From positions 115,965,519 to 116,029,518 of the forward strand of contig OW386286.2 of NCBI GenBank assembly GCA_936432065.2: DNA of 64,000 nucleotides, in the 5' to 3' direction. The DNA comes from Rutpela maculata. Taxonomy: Eukaryota > Arthropoda > Insecta > Coleoptera > Cerambycidae. Under the pieces are notes generated by a model, which did not search any database, had not been told where the DNA came from, and was given only the letters and a program-made list of their open reading frames with translations. Positions within the stretch are counted from its first letter, which is position 1. Each line of letters begins with the position of its first letter. Both the position numbers and the translations under genes were made by a program. Shown piece by piece: positions 43,296 through 54,644 of this stretch.

Positions 43296-43544
43296 CGCTT
43301 TTAACTCGGAATTCAAGGGTCCCGGGTTCGAAATCCAAATGGAGTTTGGTATAGTTTTTTTTTCATTTTTACTTAATTTCACACTGAGTCTTTTACCAAC
43401 TAAGTTCGTACTATAAAATTCAAAATGTCTAAAACTAACATTATTTACAAAAAACTGCGAAGGATATCCTATAGAATGTGTAACAATTATATAAAAAGTT
43501 CGGTGAACAGGCGAAGAATACGTTTTTAGCTTGTTAATATATTA

Positions 43545-43740
43545 TTTCTATTGTAGTCATTTTTAACATCATTTCTTCGTTTATTTGGTCGAAGGCTTCA
43601 TTGATTATTCTGATCAAATGTTCTCGAGTTTGTATCTCTTCACTGTACAAAAGATTTTTAGCATGCCTCCAAACGTGGTAGTCCAATCGTGTTATGTCTG
43701 GAGATCTAGCAGACCATTGTATTGTATAAAAACAATAACA
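43545..43740 (-). pseudogene. Mariner-type transposase C-terminal fragment
   Basis: The minus-strand frame reads IQWSARSPDITRLDYHVWRH, then AKNLLYSEEIQTREHLIRII. The W-ARSPDI-LD-HVW block surrounds the third catalytic Asp of mariner-type transposases. The 5' part is cut off by the tandem array that begins at about 43740. Confidence 0.75.
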
Positions 43741-43741
43741 C

Positions 43742-44985
43742 AGCCACACACAAAAAAAAGTGGTCTGGCCTGCGGACCAGACCAGTGTATCCTTATGTAT
43801 TTGGACCCGCTGAAACCGAATCCGAAGTCAAAATTGTCAGATTACTTATTTTTTCACCCCCAACCCCAAAAAAAAACCCCCCCTCAAAAAAGTGATCTGG
43901 CCTGCGGACCATATCAGTGTATCCTTATGCATTTTGAGCCTCTGAAACCGAATCCGAAGTCATAATTGTCAGATTCACTTGTTTTTCACCCCTAACCCCA
44001 AAAAACACCCCCAAAACAAAAAAAAGTAGTCCAGCCTGCGGACCATATCAGTGTATCCTCATGTATTTGGCCCCACTGAAACCGAATCCGAAGTCAAAAC
44101 ACCCCCCCCCCAAAAAAGTGGTCTGGCCTGCGGACCATATCAGTATATCCTTATATATTTTGAGCCTTTGAAATCGAATCCGAAGTCATAATGGTCAGAT
44201 TCACTTGTTTTTCACCCCCAACCCCAAAAAACACCCACAAAACAAAAAAAAATAGTGTGGCCTGCGGACCATAACAGTGTATCCTTATGAATTTGGACCC
44301 GCTGAAACCGAATCCGAAGTCAGAATTGTAAGATTACTTCTTTTTTCACCCCCAACTCGAAAAAAACACCGCCCCCCCCCCCCAAAAAAAAAGCGGTCTG
44401 GCCTGAGGACCATACCAGTGCATCCTTATGTATTTGGACCCTCTTAAACCTAATCCACAATTGTCAGATTTGCTCGTTTTTCACCACTAATCCCAAAAAA
44501 CACCCATAAAACAAAAAAAAGTGGACCATATCAGTGTACCCCTATGTATTTTGACCCGCTGAAACCGAATCCGAAGTCATAATTGTCAGATTCGGTCATT
44601 TTTCACCCCCCCAACCCCAAAAAACACCCCCAAAACAAAAAAACGTGGACCAGACTAGTGTATGCTTACCAGGCACATAAGAATACACTGCCACTGGTAT
44701 GGTCCACCGCACAGACCATTTTTGGGTGTTTTTTGGGGGTTGGGGATGAAAACAAACTAATCTGACAATTCTGTTTTCGGATTCGGTTTCAGATGGTCAA
44801 AATACATAAGGATACACTGGTATGTTCCGCAGACCAGACCACTTTTTTTTAGGGGGGGGGAGATGAAAAAAGAAGTAATCTGACAATTCTAACTTTGGAT
44901 TCGGTTTTAGCGTGTCCAAATACATAGGAATACACTGGACTGGTCCGCAGGCCAGACCACTTCTTTTTTTTGTGTGGGTCTGTAA
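43742..44985. repeat. 125-130-bp tandem array that flips orientation
   Basis: About eight direct units begin with AAAAGTGGTCTGGCC-type words (near 43758, 43889, 44024, 44112, 44245, 44388, 44516, 44637). Each contains CAGTGTATCCTTATG, GAAACCGAATCCGAAGTCA and a C/A-rich spacer. From about 44690 units run inverted to 44960. The outer ends CACACAAAAAAAAGTGGTCT-type are mutually inverted, so the array looks like an internally amplified foldback MITE. Confidence 0.85.
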
Positions 44986-45185
44986 TTACTACGTTACGTT
45001 ATAATCGTTAAAATGAAACCCTGGATTCAGAACAAGCTTTATATATTGAATAACTTAACAATAACTGATAAAAATGCAAAAATGGTAAGAAAAAGTTGAC
45101 AATAACTAAGCGTTAGTCTTTTTGTACATTTGGTACACTTTACACATTATAATTTGTTTTAAAGTTGAAATTTCAACATTTTTTC

Positions 45186-45704
45186 GTGGAAGTATAGTAA
45201 CGACAAAAAAAATTTTAAAAATTTTTATTGTTCAAATAGGCTTAGAATGTCACGAAACGTCGAGATTTTAAGTTTGAGCGAAAAAAAAATTTCTGTCTGT
45301 CGGTCTGTAACTTTTTTTGTGCGCACGTTTACTCTGGAACCGTTTGAGATATTGACTTGAAATTTGGTACACGTATGTACTTTAACGGGATGTAGAACTA
45401 GATTATATTTTCATCTTGTTCCGTCGAAGGGTTGGGGGGTAAATTGGGGTAAATTTGGGGAAAATAGGTAAATCAAGCAGGTAGGAGTCCATAAAATTGG
45501 TATTTAGTATATACAAGAGAAGCTAAGGTCTCCCCACCCCGCTACCGATGTGGGGTATCGTTTTATAGGTTTTTGGGGTAGACGATTTCAAATATTATAT
45601 TATTAAAGTTCCATAAACTATTATTTCCACATACAAAATTTTTTCGTTGTGAGTGACTTGAATAAAAATCTGAATGTGGAAGTAGTGATTCCTTGGGCAG
45701 CGGT
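45186..45704 (-). mobile_element. Family A repeat, copy 5 (internally deleted)
   Basis: It starts inside the terminal hairpin (GTGGAAGTATAG), with the usual microsatellite at about 45294. The C-rich middle is deleted (AGCTAAGGTCT joins CCCCACCCCGC near 45530). Ends at CAGCGGT. Confidence 0.85.
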
Positions 45705-45879
45705 TTCTCTTATCAGTTTTGCACAAAATTTTAATAATTTTAAACTTTTAAAAGATCAGTCATACTCATCATCAGCCCAAAGTCAAGATGACAAACATGT
45801 ACATAGTGATAATGAAGATGCTTCAACTCGCCTGTTAGCAGCGATAACGAAAATGAAAATAGTGCTGATTTAAAAAAAC

Positions 45880-46140
45880 ATATTCATTTGAATGATTTTT
45901 GTTCGGGCTTGTTCGCGCTGTCTAAAAATTTTATAAAAATATAATCTTCACTGTGAAGCATACTCCAATTTGTATATTGCCTATAAATATTTTTTTAACC
46001 CTCTCTTGCACACAAGTGTCTTACGAAAGAGTTTTTAGCAAGCTCAAAATTATATTAAGAGAGAAATTTTTTTCTCTTTCGAAATAAATACCAGGCATAT
46101 TGAGGACATACGATGATAAAGGATGGAGCTAACTCTTTTA
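45880..46140 (+). pseudogene. hAT transposase C-terminal remnant
   Basis: Around 46001-46085 the frame reads SCTQVSYERVFSKLKIILRE then KFFSLSK and a stop. S-ER-FS-LK is the core of the hATC dimerisation domain. Flanking frames are broken, so only a relic is left. Confidence 0.6.
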
Positions 46141-47180
46141 TTTGAAACTTATTTTCCTAGGATTAACAGTTTTCTAGAGAATTATAGTTAAGTATACCGA
46201 ACGCCCGCGTCCTCCCGGACGAAACGGTGTAAAAACTATGTGCATTAGAGTGTTGTTTAATGAAATCGAATTCAGATTTTCTTGCAGTGTTAAAAAATGA
46301 ATGAGATTTTTATGCAAATCAATGGGGAGTCATTAAATATTTGTAATAATTACATGAGAGAACACACTGATATGTCCGGCGCTACTGAATTAAGTCATAC
46401 TGCGAAAACGCTATTTTACACATGCATAATGTATTGAATCAAGCAATGTATCTCTAATAAAAACTTTTAAAATTACTAAATAATAGAATAAATATTTTTC
46501 ATTTTTGACTGTTTGTCTATTTTCCTGAATAACGTTAGACAAATGCACCTTTTCATAATAAAATTAATTAAAGTGGTTATTATTTACTACTACTATTTAT
46601 TGTGTTTAATTAAATGAATTAAAATTTGATACTAAATAAAAACAAATTAAATAGCAACTAGTACACTAACAGTTTTTAACCCGTTGAAAAACCAACGGCG
46701 CAAAAGATCATACGTGCTTCCATCAATTATTTTGGAGGTGTTTTCACCAACATTTAAACCCACAGCTAGTCCAGTCAACGAAGGGGTGGTAGAGCACATG
46801 GAGAGGGGGTAGAATTTTTCTCTTCCGTGTGTGTTAGGGTGTAGTTATAAGGTAAACATACTAAAAGTCCTCGCTCCTAGCCATGCCGCTTCAGGGGGGG
46901 GGGAGGTTGGTGGAAAGGTTTTTCGCTTATAACTCGGAAACGATATGCGTCGTACGGAGAAAAGTATTGTTTGCAAAATTAGAGACAATTAAATTTCCTG
47001 TAAGAATATTTATATTAATTTTCTTCCTGTGCGTTATAGTTTCCAAGATATTCGCCAGCGAAAATAGATAATTAATAAATAAATTAATTAAGTATCTGAA
47101 ATTTCTGTATCAAAGCGGTTTCCCGTGGTCTGCTAATAAATCACATTCACGAAACAATCTTTATTTTACAACACTCGACG
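46140..47180. other. No gene recognised
   Basis: AT-rich with a G11 run near 46896. An ORF at 46883-47071 has a hydrophobic end but no other support. Confidence 0.35.
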
Positions 47181-47267
47181 TATTTACTAACGTAAGATTT
47201 TGTCGAATTCTATAAATTTTCTTAAATATCTCTCACTCACTAAAGATGAAGACACTCTTGTAAATTT

Positions 47268-47982
47268 TACTTCCACATCCAGTGGAAGTATAGTAACGAC
47301 AAAAAAAATTTAAAAAATTTTTATTGTTCAAATAGGCTTAAAATGTCATGAAACGTCGAGATTTTGAGGTTGAGCAAAAAAAAATTTCTGTCTGTCGGTC
47401 TGACTGTCGGTCTGACTGTCAGTCTGTCGATGTCGGTCTGTCTATAACTTTTTTGTGCGCACGTTTACTCTGGAACCGTTTGAGATATTGACTTGAAATT
47501 TGGTACACATATGTACTTTAACGAGATCTGGAACTATATTATATTTTCATCTTGTTCCGTCGAAGGGTTGGGGGGTAAATTGGTGTAAATTTGGTTTAAA
47601 TAGGTAAATCAAGCAGGTAAGAGTCCATAAAATTGGTATTTAGTATATACAAAAGAAGCTAAGGGCTCAAAAATATTTTTGGCATTAGCCACCCCCATTA
47701 CCACCTTTTTTAAAGGGGATGAAAAGAAAATGTGATTTAGTGTGTGCACAAGAACTAGAAACCTCAAAATATTTTTTTACTTCATCCACCCCCACTACCA
47801 CCCCCCTATCACCATCCCCCATCCAACTACCGATGTGGGGTATGGTTTTATGGGGTAGAGGATTTCAAATATTATATTATTAAAGTTCCATAAACAATTA
47901 TTTCCACATACAAAATTTTTTCGTTGTGAGTGACTTGGATAGAAAATCTGGATGAGGAAGTAGTGATTCCTTGGGCAGCGGT
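47268..47982 (-). mobile_element. Family A repeat, copy 6
   Basis: TACTTCCACATCCAGTGGAA at 47268, CTGT/CGGT microsatellite at 47388-47450, C-rich middle and the CAGCGGT end. Confidence 0.9.
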
Positions 47983-48161
47983 TTTTTATGTTGTTTTCGA
48001 TTTGAATCAAATTTTACTCAACTGTAGAAAAAATTAGGATCTACTTATGAGCAGAAAAACATTCGCCTATAAATGCAAAACCACCTGCGGTACCAAAATA
48101 TGCCGAAAAAAATTTAAAAAATCATATGAGGCATTTTTATCGAAAAATGTTAATGAGGAAT

Positions 48162-50130
48162 GCTTTTAGAGAGCAGAATATTTACTAGTGTAATATTTTG
48201 TCGAACTCCTCTATACGTTTCCTTAAATATATAAGGAATAAAAACCAAACTACAACCAACAGCTATTCTCCAGACTAATTCCCCGCCGAGCGCTGAATTA
48301 CGAATTACAAACCTGACCATGTTAAGTGCAATAACTATGTATTGCCACAAAACGCTAAAGTTTCGATTGCTACAGACACCAGCAGGGAAGACTTATTCCT
48401 ACTGAAAAGAGCTCTCGTGCCAGCTACTCCACACCACTTGCAGTGCAGTGCGTCAGTGCAAGGTAGGTCTGGGATGGCTGGAACGAGGCCCTTGTTCACT
48501 CTTGGTACATGACGAGATTTATAAAACAACGACATGCAACAAAAATGGCAGACTCCATCTGGAGGCTGATCTCCCTAGCAATCGCAGCACCAGTAGCCCT
48601 GGCATGGGCACAGTTAGTATGTATGCTTTTAGAGGGCAGAATATTTACTAGTGAAATATTTTGTCGAACTCCTCTATACGTTTCCTTAAATATATAAGGA
48701 ATAAGAAGCCAGACTGCAACCAACAGTTATTCAAGGTCTGGAATGGTTGGAGCGAGGCTTTTGTTCAAGCGATCCATCTAGCCATCCCAGACCTACCCTG
48801 CACGAGGGCCAATAGGTCGAAACTGCAGGCTGCAAGTGGTGTGGAGTGGCTGGCACGAGAGCTCCTTTGAGTGGGAATAAGTCTTTCGGCTAGTGTCTGT
48901 TGCAATCGAAACTTTAGCGTTTTGTGTCAAGACATAGTCATTGCGCTTAACACGGCCAGGCTTGCAATTCGTAATTCAGCGCTCAGCAGGGATTTAGTCC
49001 GGAGAATAATTGTTGGTTGCAGTCTGGTTGTTTATACCTTATACAAGGTGGACCATTAATAATAGGCCATAGTTCAAGGGTAGATTCTTTGGATCAAAAT
49101 ATGCTTTACATGCTTTAGTAAATTATTGCTGTGGAAAAAGATTCAGGGTGTCAAAATTGTAATTTTTTTTTTCTTTTTTTTTGCAATATCTCAACTACCT
49201 CTTGATCGATCTTCTCCCAATTTGGTAAGGAAACATTTTTTAGTCTAAGAAACAATAATTTGTGTATTACATCACGCCAGTCCGTGGAGGGTGATGATGA
49301 TGATTATTTTTTCTCTTTTTTTTATTACGAAACGTAGTGGCACTTTTGATTAAAAAATCTCATGCAGTAGTCATTTCTACGTAAAAAAGGTACACTTGAT
49401 AGAACTTGATAATTCCAATCGTTTTCGAGAAAACTGCCGCATAGATCTCAAAAATTCTTTGAAAACAAACTCAATTTGAAAAGGAAAAATTGCATTTATT
49501 GAAAAATGTGCTTTGGTGACGTCATTTACGTACAATTTCATTAGTTTGATATTTTGACAGAATTACGACGTCACCAAAGCACACTTTTCAATAAATACAA
49601 TTTTTCCTTTTCAAATTGGGTTTGTTTTCAAAGAATTTTTGAGATCTATACGGCAGTTTTCTCGAAAACGTTTGGAATTATCAAGTTCTATCAAGTGTAC
49701 CTTTTTTTACGTAGAAATGACTCCTGCATGAGATTTTCTAGTCAAAAGTGCCACTACGTTTCGTAATAAAAAAAGAGAAAAAATATTCATCATAAGGTAT
49801 AGCTCATGAGGCGCCCGCCAGTGGCTGGCGTAATGTAATACACAAATTATTGTTTCATAGGCTAAAAAATGTTCCCTTACCAAATTGGGAGAAGATCGGT
49901 CAGGAGATAGTTGAGATATTGCAAAAAAAAAAGAAAAAAAATACAGTTTTGACACCCTGTATTTTTTTCCACAGCAACAATTTACTAAAGCATGTTTGGT
50001 TATATCCTCACATTTTGGTCCAAAGAATCTACCCTTGAACTATGGCCTATTATTAATGGTCCACCCTGTATATTTAAGAAAACTTATAAAAGGAGTCCGA
50101 CAAAATATTTCACTAGTAAATTGTTCAGAA
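48162..50130. mobile_element. Large foldback element (family C) with family D inserted
   Basis: The terminal block TTTACTAGTG-AATATTTTGTCGAACTCCT-type (48178 on) occurs directly at 48162-48240 and 48627-48705, and inverted at 50070-50128. Long inner arms, 48244-48470 and 48780-49032, are inverted copies (AGCGCTGAATTACGAATT near 48291 against AATTCGTAATTCAGCGCT near 48966). Another diverged copy of the terminal block lies at about 47180-47232. No transposase ORF; several 60-75-codon ORFs here are shadows of the palindrome. Confidence 0.7.
49042..50070. mobile_element. ~1.03-kb palindromic MITE (family D), ~480-bp arms
   Basis: It begins TACAAGGTGGACCATTAATA and ends with the inverse TATTAATGGTCCACCCTGTA. 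The arms stay complementary almost to the centre at about 49540, where GACGTCA words face each other. TA dinucleotides flank the CAAGGTGG/CCACCCTG ends, consistent with a mariner-type TA target. It interrupts family C. Confidence 0.85.
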
Positions 50131-50619
50131 TTGTCCAAAAACCTTGAGTCCAGAATTTTATCTCGTACCGTATCTCCTATATTTCAAAGTATCATGGTTC
50201 TAAATGACGGATTCTATCAGCTCTTGAAAGGTTTATATCGATCTGCATAACACCCTGTATAGTGTAAGAACTCTTTCGGAACGTCATCGATTTATGCACC
50301 ATAAGTTATTTTTATTGTTTTACGAATAATAACGATTTAGAACATCGCTTTGAGGCGGGGCTCCTCCCGTCGGGTACGTCACAATTACACATTTAAAAAA
50401 ATGTGAAATTATGTTACAAGGCTCATTTTTTGTATATGTACAACTTTTATGCCTAAAAAAATAAAATAAGATCACCAGAAAGTGTGCGACGTCGGGGAGC
50501 ACAAGCAGAAAGGCCGAAGTTGTAAAAAAGTCGTCTAGCTTTATCTAGCTCTTGTATAGCACTTTTTAGGGTAGAACTAATTATTTTTTAATTGTGACGC
50601 TCATGGTAAATATTTTCTA

Positions 50620-52030
50620 AAATATTACTGTCTATAGGATGTGATCGAAAAGCGTGTTTTTTCTATCAAATAATTACTGAGATTCCACAAAAGAATTTGT
50701 ATATTCTTTTGATGCGCATTTTGTTTAGTCACTGGTTTATGGAAAAAAAAACATTTCTCTAATTTTCAATAACTTTTTATTTTATAAAATAACAATTTTT
50801 TTTAAACCTGTCAATTTCCATTTTTTTGTCGTTAGGCCTTTTGTGTTTTGTTTATGATGGCTACTTTAAAATAATAATATGTACATTTTCTGCACTTTCA
50901 GTTCATGGTGACCAGGGAAGTGAGTACCCAAAATCGGTATATTTTCACAGGTTACTAACTCTTTTTTGGATTCCCTACATCAAAATGTAAAAAACGCAAC
51001 CCCAATTATCTCCGGAACGGTAAAGATGTCGAGTTGAAATTTAGCACATATGTAAAAGACCTTACCTGTAGATAGAAACAATATTTTTTTCCCTCGATGT
51101 ATTTTTCACACAAAAATATACAAAAAATTGTATGTGTCTTCTTAATGTAATAAAACGTAATCTAATAAACAATAAAAAATAATTATTTATTCATTTTCAT
51201 AAACACTATTATTATTTACAATGTTAAGTGAAGATACAGGGAAGAACCTACCTTTTGGGGCAAGCGTAAATTCGTCTTCACTGTGTATGTATCTCGATAC
51301 TCCAGTGCAGCAACGTGCAGCGCGGTTAATACTTGGATGGGTGAAATCCATCTTGGGAAACACAGCGATCCCGTCCCACCTTCTAGCGGCCTGTATATCA
51401 GTGTATACGCTGAAGCTATGTAATTTCAAGACGAGGATTACGTAGTGGATATACCATCCTTCGGAAGGGACGTAAAGCAGGCGGTCCCTTATCTATCTTC
51501 TTACGGGAAGAGGTTCGGCACAATTACCAGATTGGGGGTAGCTCGTCTCCTGACGTCGGTGATAGTCCCTGGTAGCGGAAATAGGCCGACGTTAAATAAA
51601 TAGATTAAAAAAAAACCTACCTTTTTATTTTTAATGGAGCAATAAAAATAAAATGTGTAGTAGCAATAAAAGATATATTTATTCATCATGAACTGAAAGT
51701 ACAAAAATGAACCTATTATTATCATTATTTTAAAGGAAAAATCATAAGGTGTTATAATAACCTACAACGATCGGTTCTTACGAAGTACAATAAGGCCTAA
51801 TTGCAGAAAAAAGTGGAAAAATTACAGGCTTACAGAAAAAAAATCTGTATCTCATAAAATAAGAGAGGTGTGAAAAATTTGAGAAATTGGTTCTTTCCCC
51901 ATAAACTAGTGACTATAAAAATGCACATCAAAAAAGTATACAAAAATTTTTAGGGAATCTCGGTAAAAAAAAAACAGGCTTCTCTTTCACATCCAGTACA
52001 CAGTAACGTGCTTCAAAATAAAAGAATCGG
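50620..52030. mobile_element. Inverted-repeat element with ~270-bp arms enclosing a SINE
   Basis: The left arm 50620-50900 and the right arm 51770-52030 are inverted and diverged: GAGATTCCACAAAAGAATTT against GAGATTCCCTAAAAATTTTT (complement), GTCACTGGTTTATGG against GTCACTAGTTTATGG. A word ACCCTGTATA lies outside each arm (about 50253 and 52205), so the true ends may be there. Confidence 0.6.
51255..51618 (+). mobile_element. 5S-rRNA-derived SINE (SINE3-like)
   Basis: At 51290-51366 the sequence follows the 3' two thirds of 5S rRNA (GCAACGTGCAGCGCGGTTAA, TACTTGGATGGGTGA, TGGGAAACAC), which includes the internal Pol III control region. A body with CCTTCGGAAGGGACGTAAAG (51450), GGTTCGGCAC and TCTCCTGACGTCGGTGATAG follows, and then AATAAATAGATTAAAAAAAA. 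This is the structure of a 5S-headed SINE with an A-rich tail. The 5S head is diverged at its start. Confidence 0.7.
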
Positions 52031-52286
52031 GTAAAACTCGCTGTTTCACAAATAAATCTTGAGAACCTGAAAAAGACGCATATCGATATCTGTTCTCCTT
52101 CTCAAAACATGGGGCTTTAAATTCAAACTAAAAATTCACTTAGTTCGTTTCAATTGGCCAGCAGTTTATTTGCATGTAACATCTACACCGGAAGTTTTTA
52201 GCCGGTATTTCCGGAAACCCTGTATATAATTTTAGAGATCTAATTTAAATATTGTATTGTTGGTAATCGTGAAATCATTTACACTG

Positions 52287-52360
52287 GAAAAGTATAGAAC
52301 AACAATTCTGCGAAAAAAGCTGATAACCTTTTTGTCGCAGAATTGTTGTTCTATACTTTT
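52287..52360. repeat. Near-perfect 26-bp hairpin
   Basis: AAAAGTATAGAACAACAATT and the following CTGCGA pair without mismatch to TCGCAG and AATTGTTGTTCTATACTTTT, with a loop of about 22 bases. It could be a tiny MITE or a small-RNA precursor. Confidence 0.85.
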
Positions 52361-52764
52361 TCAATATACGCACGTTTTACTGAATGTGCTGATTTGATTT
52401 CTATATCACAATTTTAATGTAATTTTTAAATATATTTATAATTAATTTATTAAAGTGAGTAAATATATAGTGATATTTTAGTAACTTTTTCTATATTTAT
52501 CTCGAGGATGAGATTATTTTATATAGTGTGTGCTTCTTCAGCACAAAATTTCTTGCGCTGAAAATTTTGAAGTTGAATATGAATATACCGAAAAATCACA
52601 GTTTTATCCCCCAAATCATTAGAATAACTATGGATTGCTTCCAAGACATTTTCTTACATACTTATTTCTCTGTGTTCGAAGTTGTAATGAATCCATTAAA
52701 ATGATGATTTTGAATGAGTTATCACGTTATCAGGTATGTTTTTTGCTCGGTTTTTTGCTTTCGT

Positions 52765-53560
52765 TATTATACTCTTCGCAAAACGAAGAGTATATTGTAT
52801 TTGATCGGCACATTTCTAAAATCGTAAATATCGCTCGTAGAGAAAAAAATTTCATATCATTGTGTTAGTGAACGAATTCTGAACAACTTTCAAAATGTCC
52901 GTCTGTCCGTCTGTCCGTCTGTCCGTCTGTCCGTCTGTCCGTCTGTCCGTCCGTCTGTCCGTCCGTCACGTTTCTTGTAAGCACGATAACTTAAGAAAGA
53001 AAAATCCGATTGCATTGAAATTTAGAAAGTAAGTTAGTGTTAGCTAAAGGAAGTACCCTATTGTTTTTGAAGAAAATCGATCAGTAAATAAAAAAGTTAT
53101 TAATTATTTAATTTAAAAAAAATGTATTCTCTTAATTTTTGTCGCTTGTACTAAAATGGAAATCTTGCGAAATATTATTTCCATAATATATTTTTTTTTT
53201 GTTTATGAATTTTATTAATATGTATTTCATAGAAGTACGAGTTGAAATACCTATGTATGATTGTCGAAAAATATATATCACAGACAATCAGTCTTCCTAG
53301 CAATAGCTGGTGGCGCAGCGACTAAAGCTTTGCGTTGCAATCCAAAGGTCCCGTGTTCGAATGTCACACAGGTTGGACATTTTTTTTTCATTTTTTTTTT
53401 CCATATAATTTTTTTTACAACAAAGATGATATAACAAAATTTAGGATGTCCAAAAACTAACATTATTTACAAGAAACTGCGAAGAGTATTCTATAGAATG
53501 TGTAACAATTATATATAAAAAACTCAGTAAATTGGCGAAGAGTACGTTTTTAGCTTGTTT
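52765..53560 (+). mobile_element. Family B repeat, copy 2 (complete)
   Basis: Terminal palindrome TACTCTTCGCAAAACGAAGAGTA-like at 52770, (CCGTCTGT)n at 52898-52968, a tRNA-like region at 53305-53375 and the end GGCGAAGAGTACGTTTTTAG. The word CGAAGAGTA at the far end is inverted relative to the first. About 795 bp. The palindrome, internal microsatellite and sub-terminal inverted word are again Helentron/HINE-like. Confidence 0.8.
53305..53375 (+). other. tRNA-like segment in family B (A box and B box)
   Basis: TGGTGGCGCAGCGACTAAAG (A-box-like), TTGCGTTGCAATCC (anticodon-arm-like) and GGTCCCGTGTTCGAATGTC (B-box-like) appear with tRNA spacing. The copy at 61385-61452 (minus) fits better (GGTCTTGTGTTCGAATCCC). 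It is not a functional tRNA gene because the acceptor stem is not formed. Confidence 0.6.
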
Positions 53561-53615
53561 TTTTTTAATTTAACCCATTTTTACTTTTGAAAGGTTAGAA
53601 ATTGCATAATGTAAA

Positions 53616-54335
53616 ACCGCTGCCGAAGGAATCACTACTTCCACAATCAGATTTCCTATCCAAGTCCAAGTCTCTTACAACGGAAGAACTTTAATAATAT
53701 AATATTTGAAATTGTCTACCCCAAAAACCCATAAAACGATATGTCGCATGGTAATTGAGGTGGTACTGGAGATGGCGGGGGTGGCTAATGCCAAAAAAAT
53801 GTTTGGTGGCCCTTGGTTCTTGTAAACACACCAAATTCCAATTTTATTTTTTTAACACAACACCCTTTAATAATAGGGTGGGGGTGGCTAACGCCAAAAA
53901 AAATTTTTGGGGCCTTTGGCTCTTGTATACACATTAAATTACAACTTTATTTTTTTACACCCTTCAATAATAATTTGAGACCTTGGCTTCTAAATTCCAA
54001 TTTTATGGACTTGCTTGCTTTATCTATTTACCCTCATTTACTCCCATCTACCCCCGAACCCTTCAACGGAATTATATCAAAATATAATCTACTTCCAGAT
54101 CTCGTCATAATATATAAGTGTACCAAATTTGGAGTCAATATCATAAACGGTTCCAGAGTAATCATGCCCACAAAGTTACAGACAGACAGACAAACAGATA
54201 GATCGACCGACCGACAGATAGAAAATTTTCTTTTCTCAAACTTAAAATCTCGTCGTTTCATGGCATTCTAAGCCTATTTAAACAAAACGTAATTTAAAAA
54301 TTTTTGCGTTACTATACTTCCACGATGTGAAAGTA
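53616..54335 (+). mobile_element. Family A repeat, copy 7
   Basis: ACCGCTGCCGAAGGAATCAC at the left end, a shortened C-rich middle, a GACAGACAGACAAACAGATA tract at 54180 and a degraded terminal hairpin (CTTCCACGATGTGAAAG). Confidence 0.85.
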
Positions 54336-54469
54336 AAGATTGTAAGACTAGTAACAAAATGGACTATCCCAAATAGTCCGCTTTATTGACTGTTAAGTCA
54401 CGGTTCCTGGAACCGAGACAGAGTTTGGGTAGGGATGACAGGGTTGGTTGTTTACATTCAGCCGAAACA

Positions 54470-54590
54470 ACTTTTTTGTATAAACATAGGAACATCTTTA
54501 ATTGTACTTTAGTTTTAAACATTCCCATATGATGCCAACATGATACCCTGGAGTCAACAGTCACACCGAAGGTTCCAGCCATTTCCAGTA
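54470..54590 (-). pseudogene. Possible LINE RT snippet
   Basis: The minus strand reads TFGVTVDSRVSCWHHM then FKTKVQ. LGVT-DSRL-W--H is a conserved segment after the RT catalytic box in Jockey-type LINEs. It is about 30 residues only. Confidence 0.4.
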
Positions 54591-54644
54591 TTTCTTAAAA
54601 CTCAAATTAACATATTACAAATAGTGAAGTGAAATTAAAATTTG

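Larger units (their letters stand above)
42055..43535 (+). mobile_element. Family B repeat, copy 1, interrupted by a solo LTR
   Basis: It starts TATTATACTCTTCGC, whose terminal palindrome (ACTCTTCG...CGAAGAGTA) is followed by TTGATCGGCACATTT, TGTGTTAGTGAACGAATTCT, a (CCGTCTGT)n tract at 42197-42302 and CACGTTTCTTGTAGGC. The distal part has a tRNA-like B-box word GGGTCCCGGGTTCGAAATCC and ends GCGAAGAATACGTTTTTAGC. The host element would be about 850 bp without the inserted LTR. Confidence 0.8.

Noticed and set aside
48150..49059. Cluster of 60-75-codon ORFs on both strands
   Set aside because: They arise from inverted arms of family C and show no domain features.
53305..53375. tRNA gene
   Set aside because: A and B boxes are present, but the acceptor stem does not pair and the segment is part of a repeat family.
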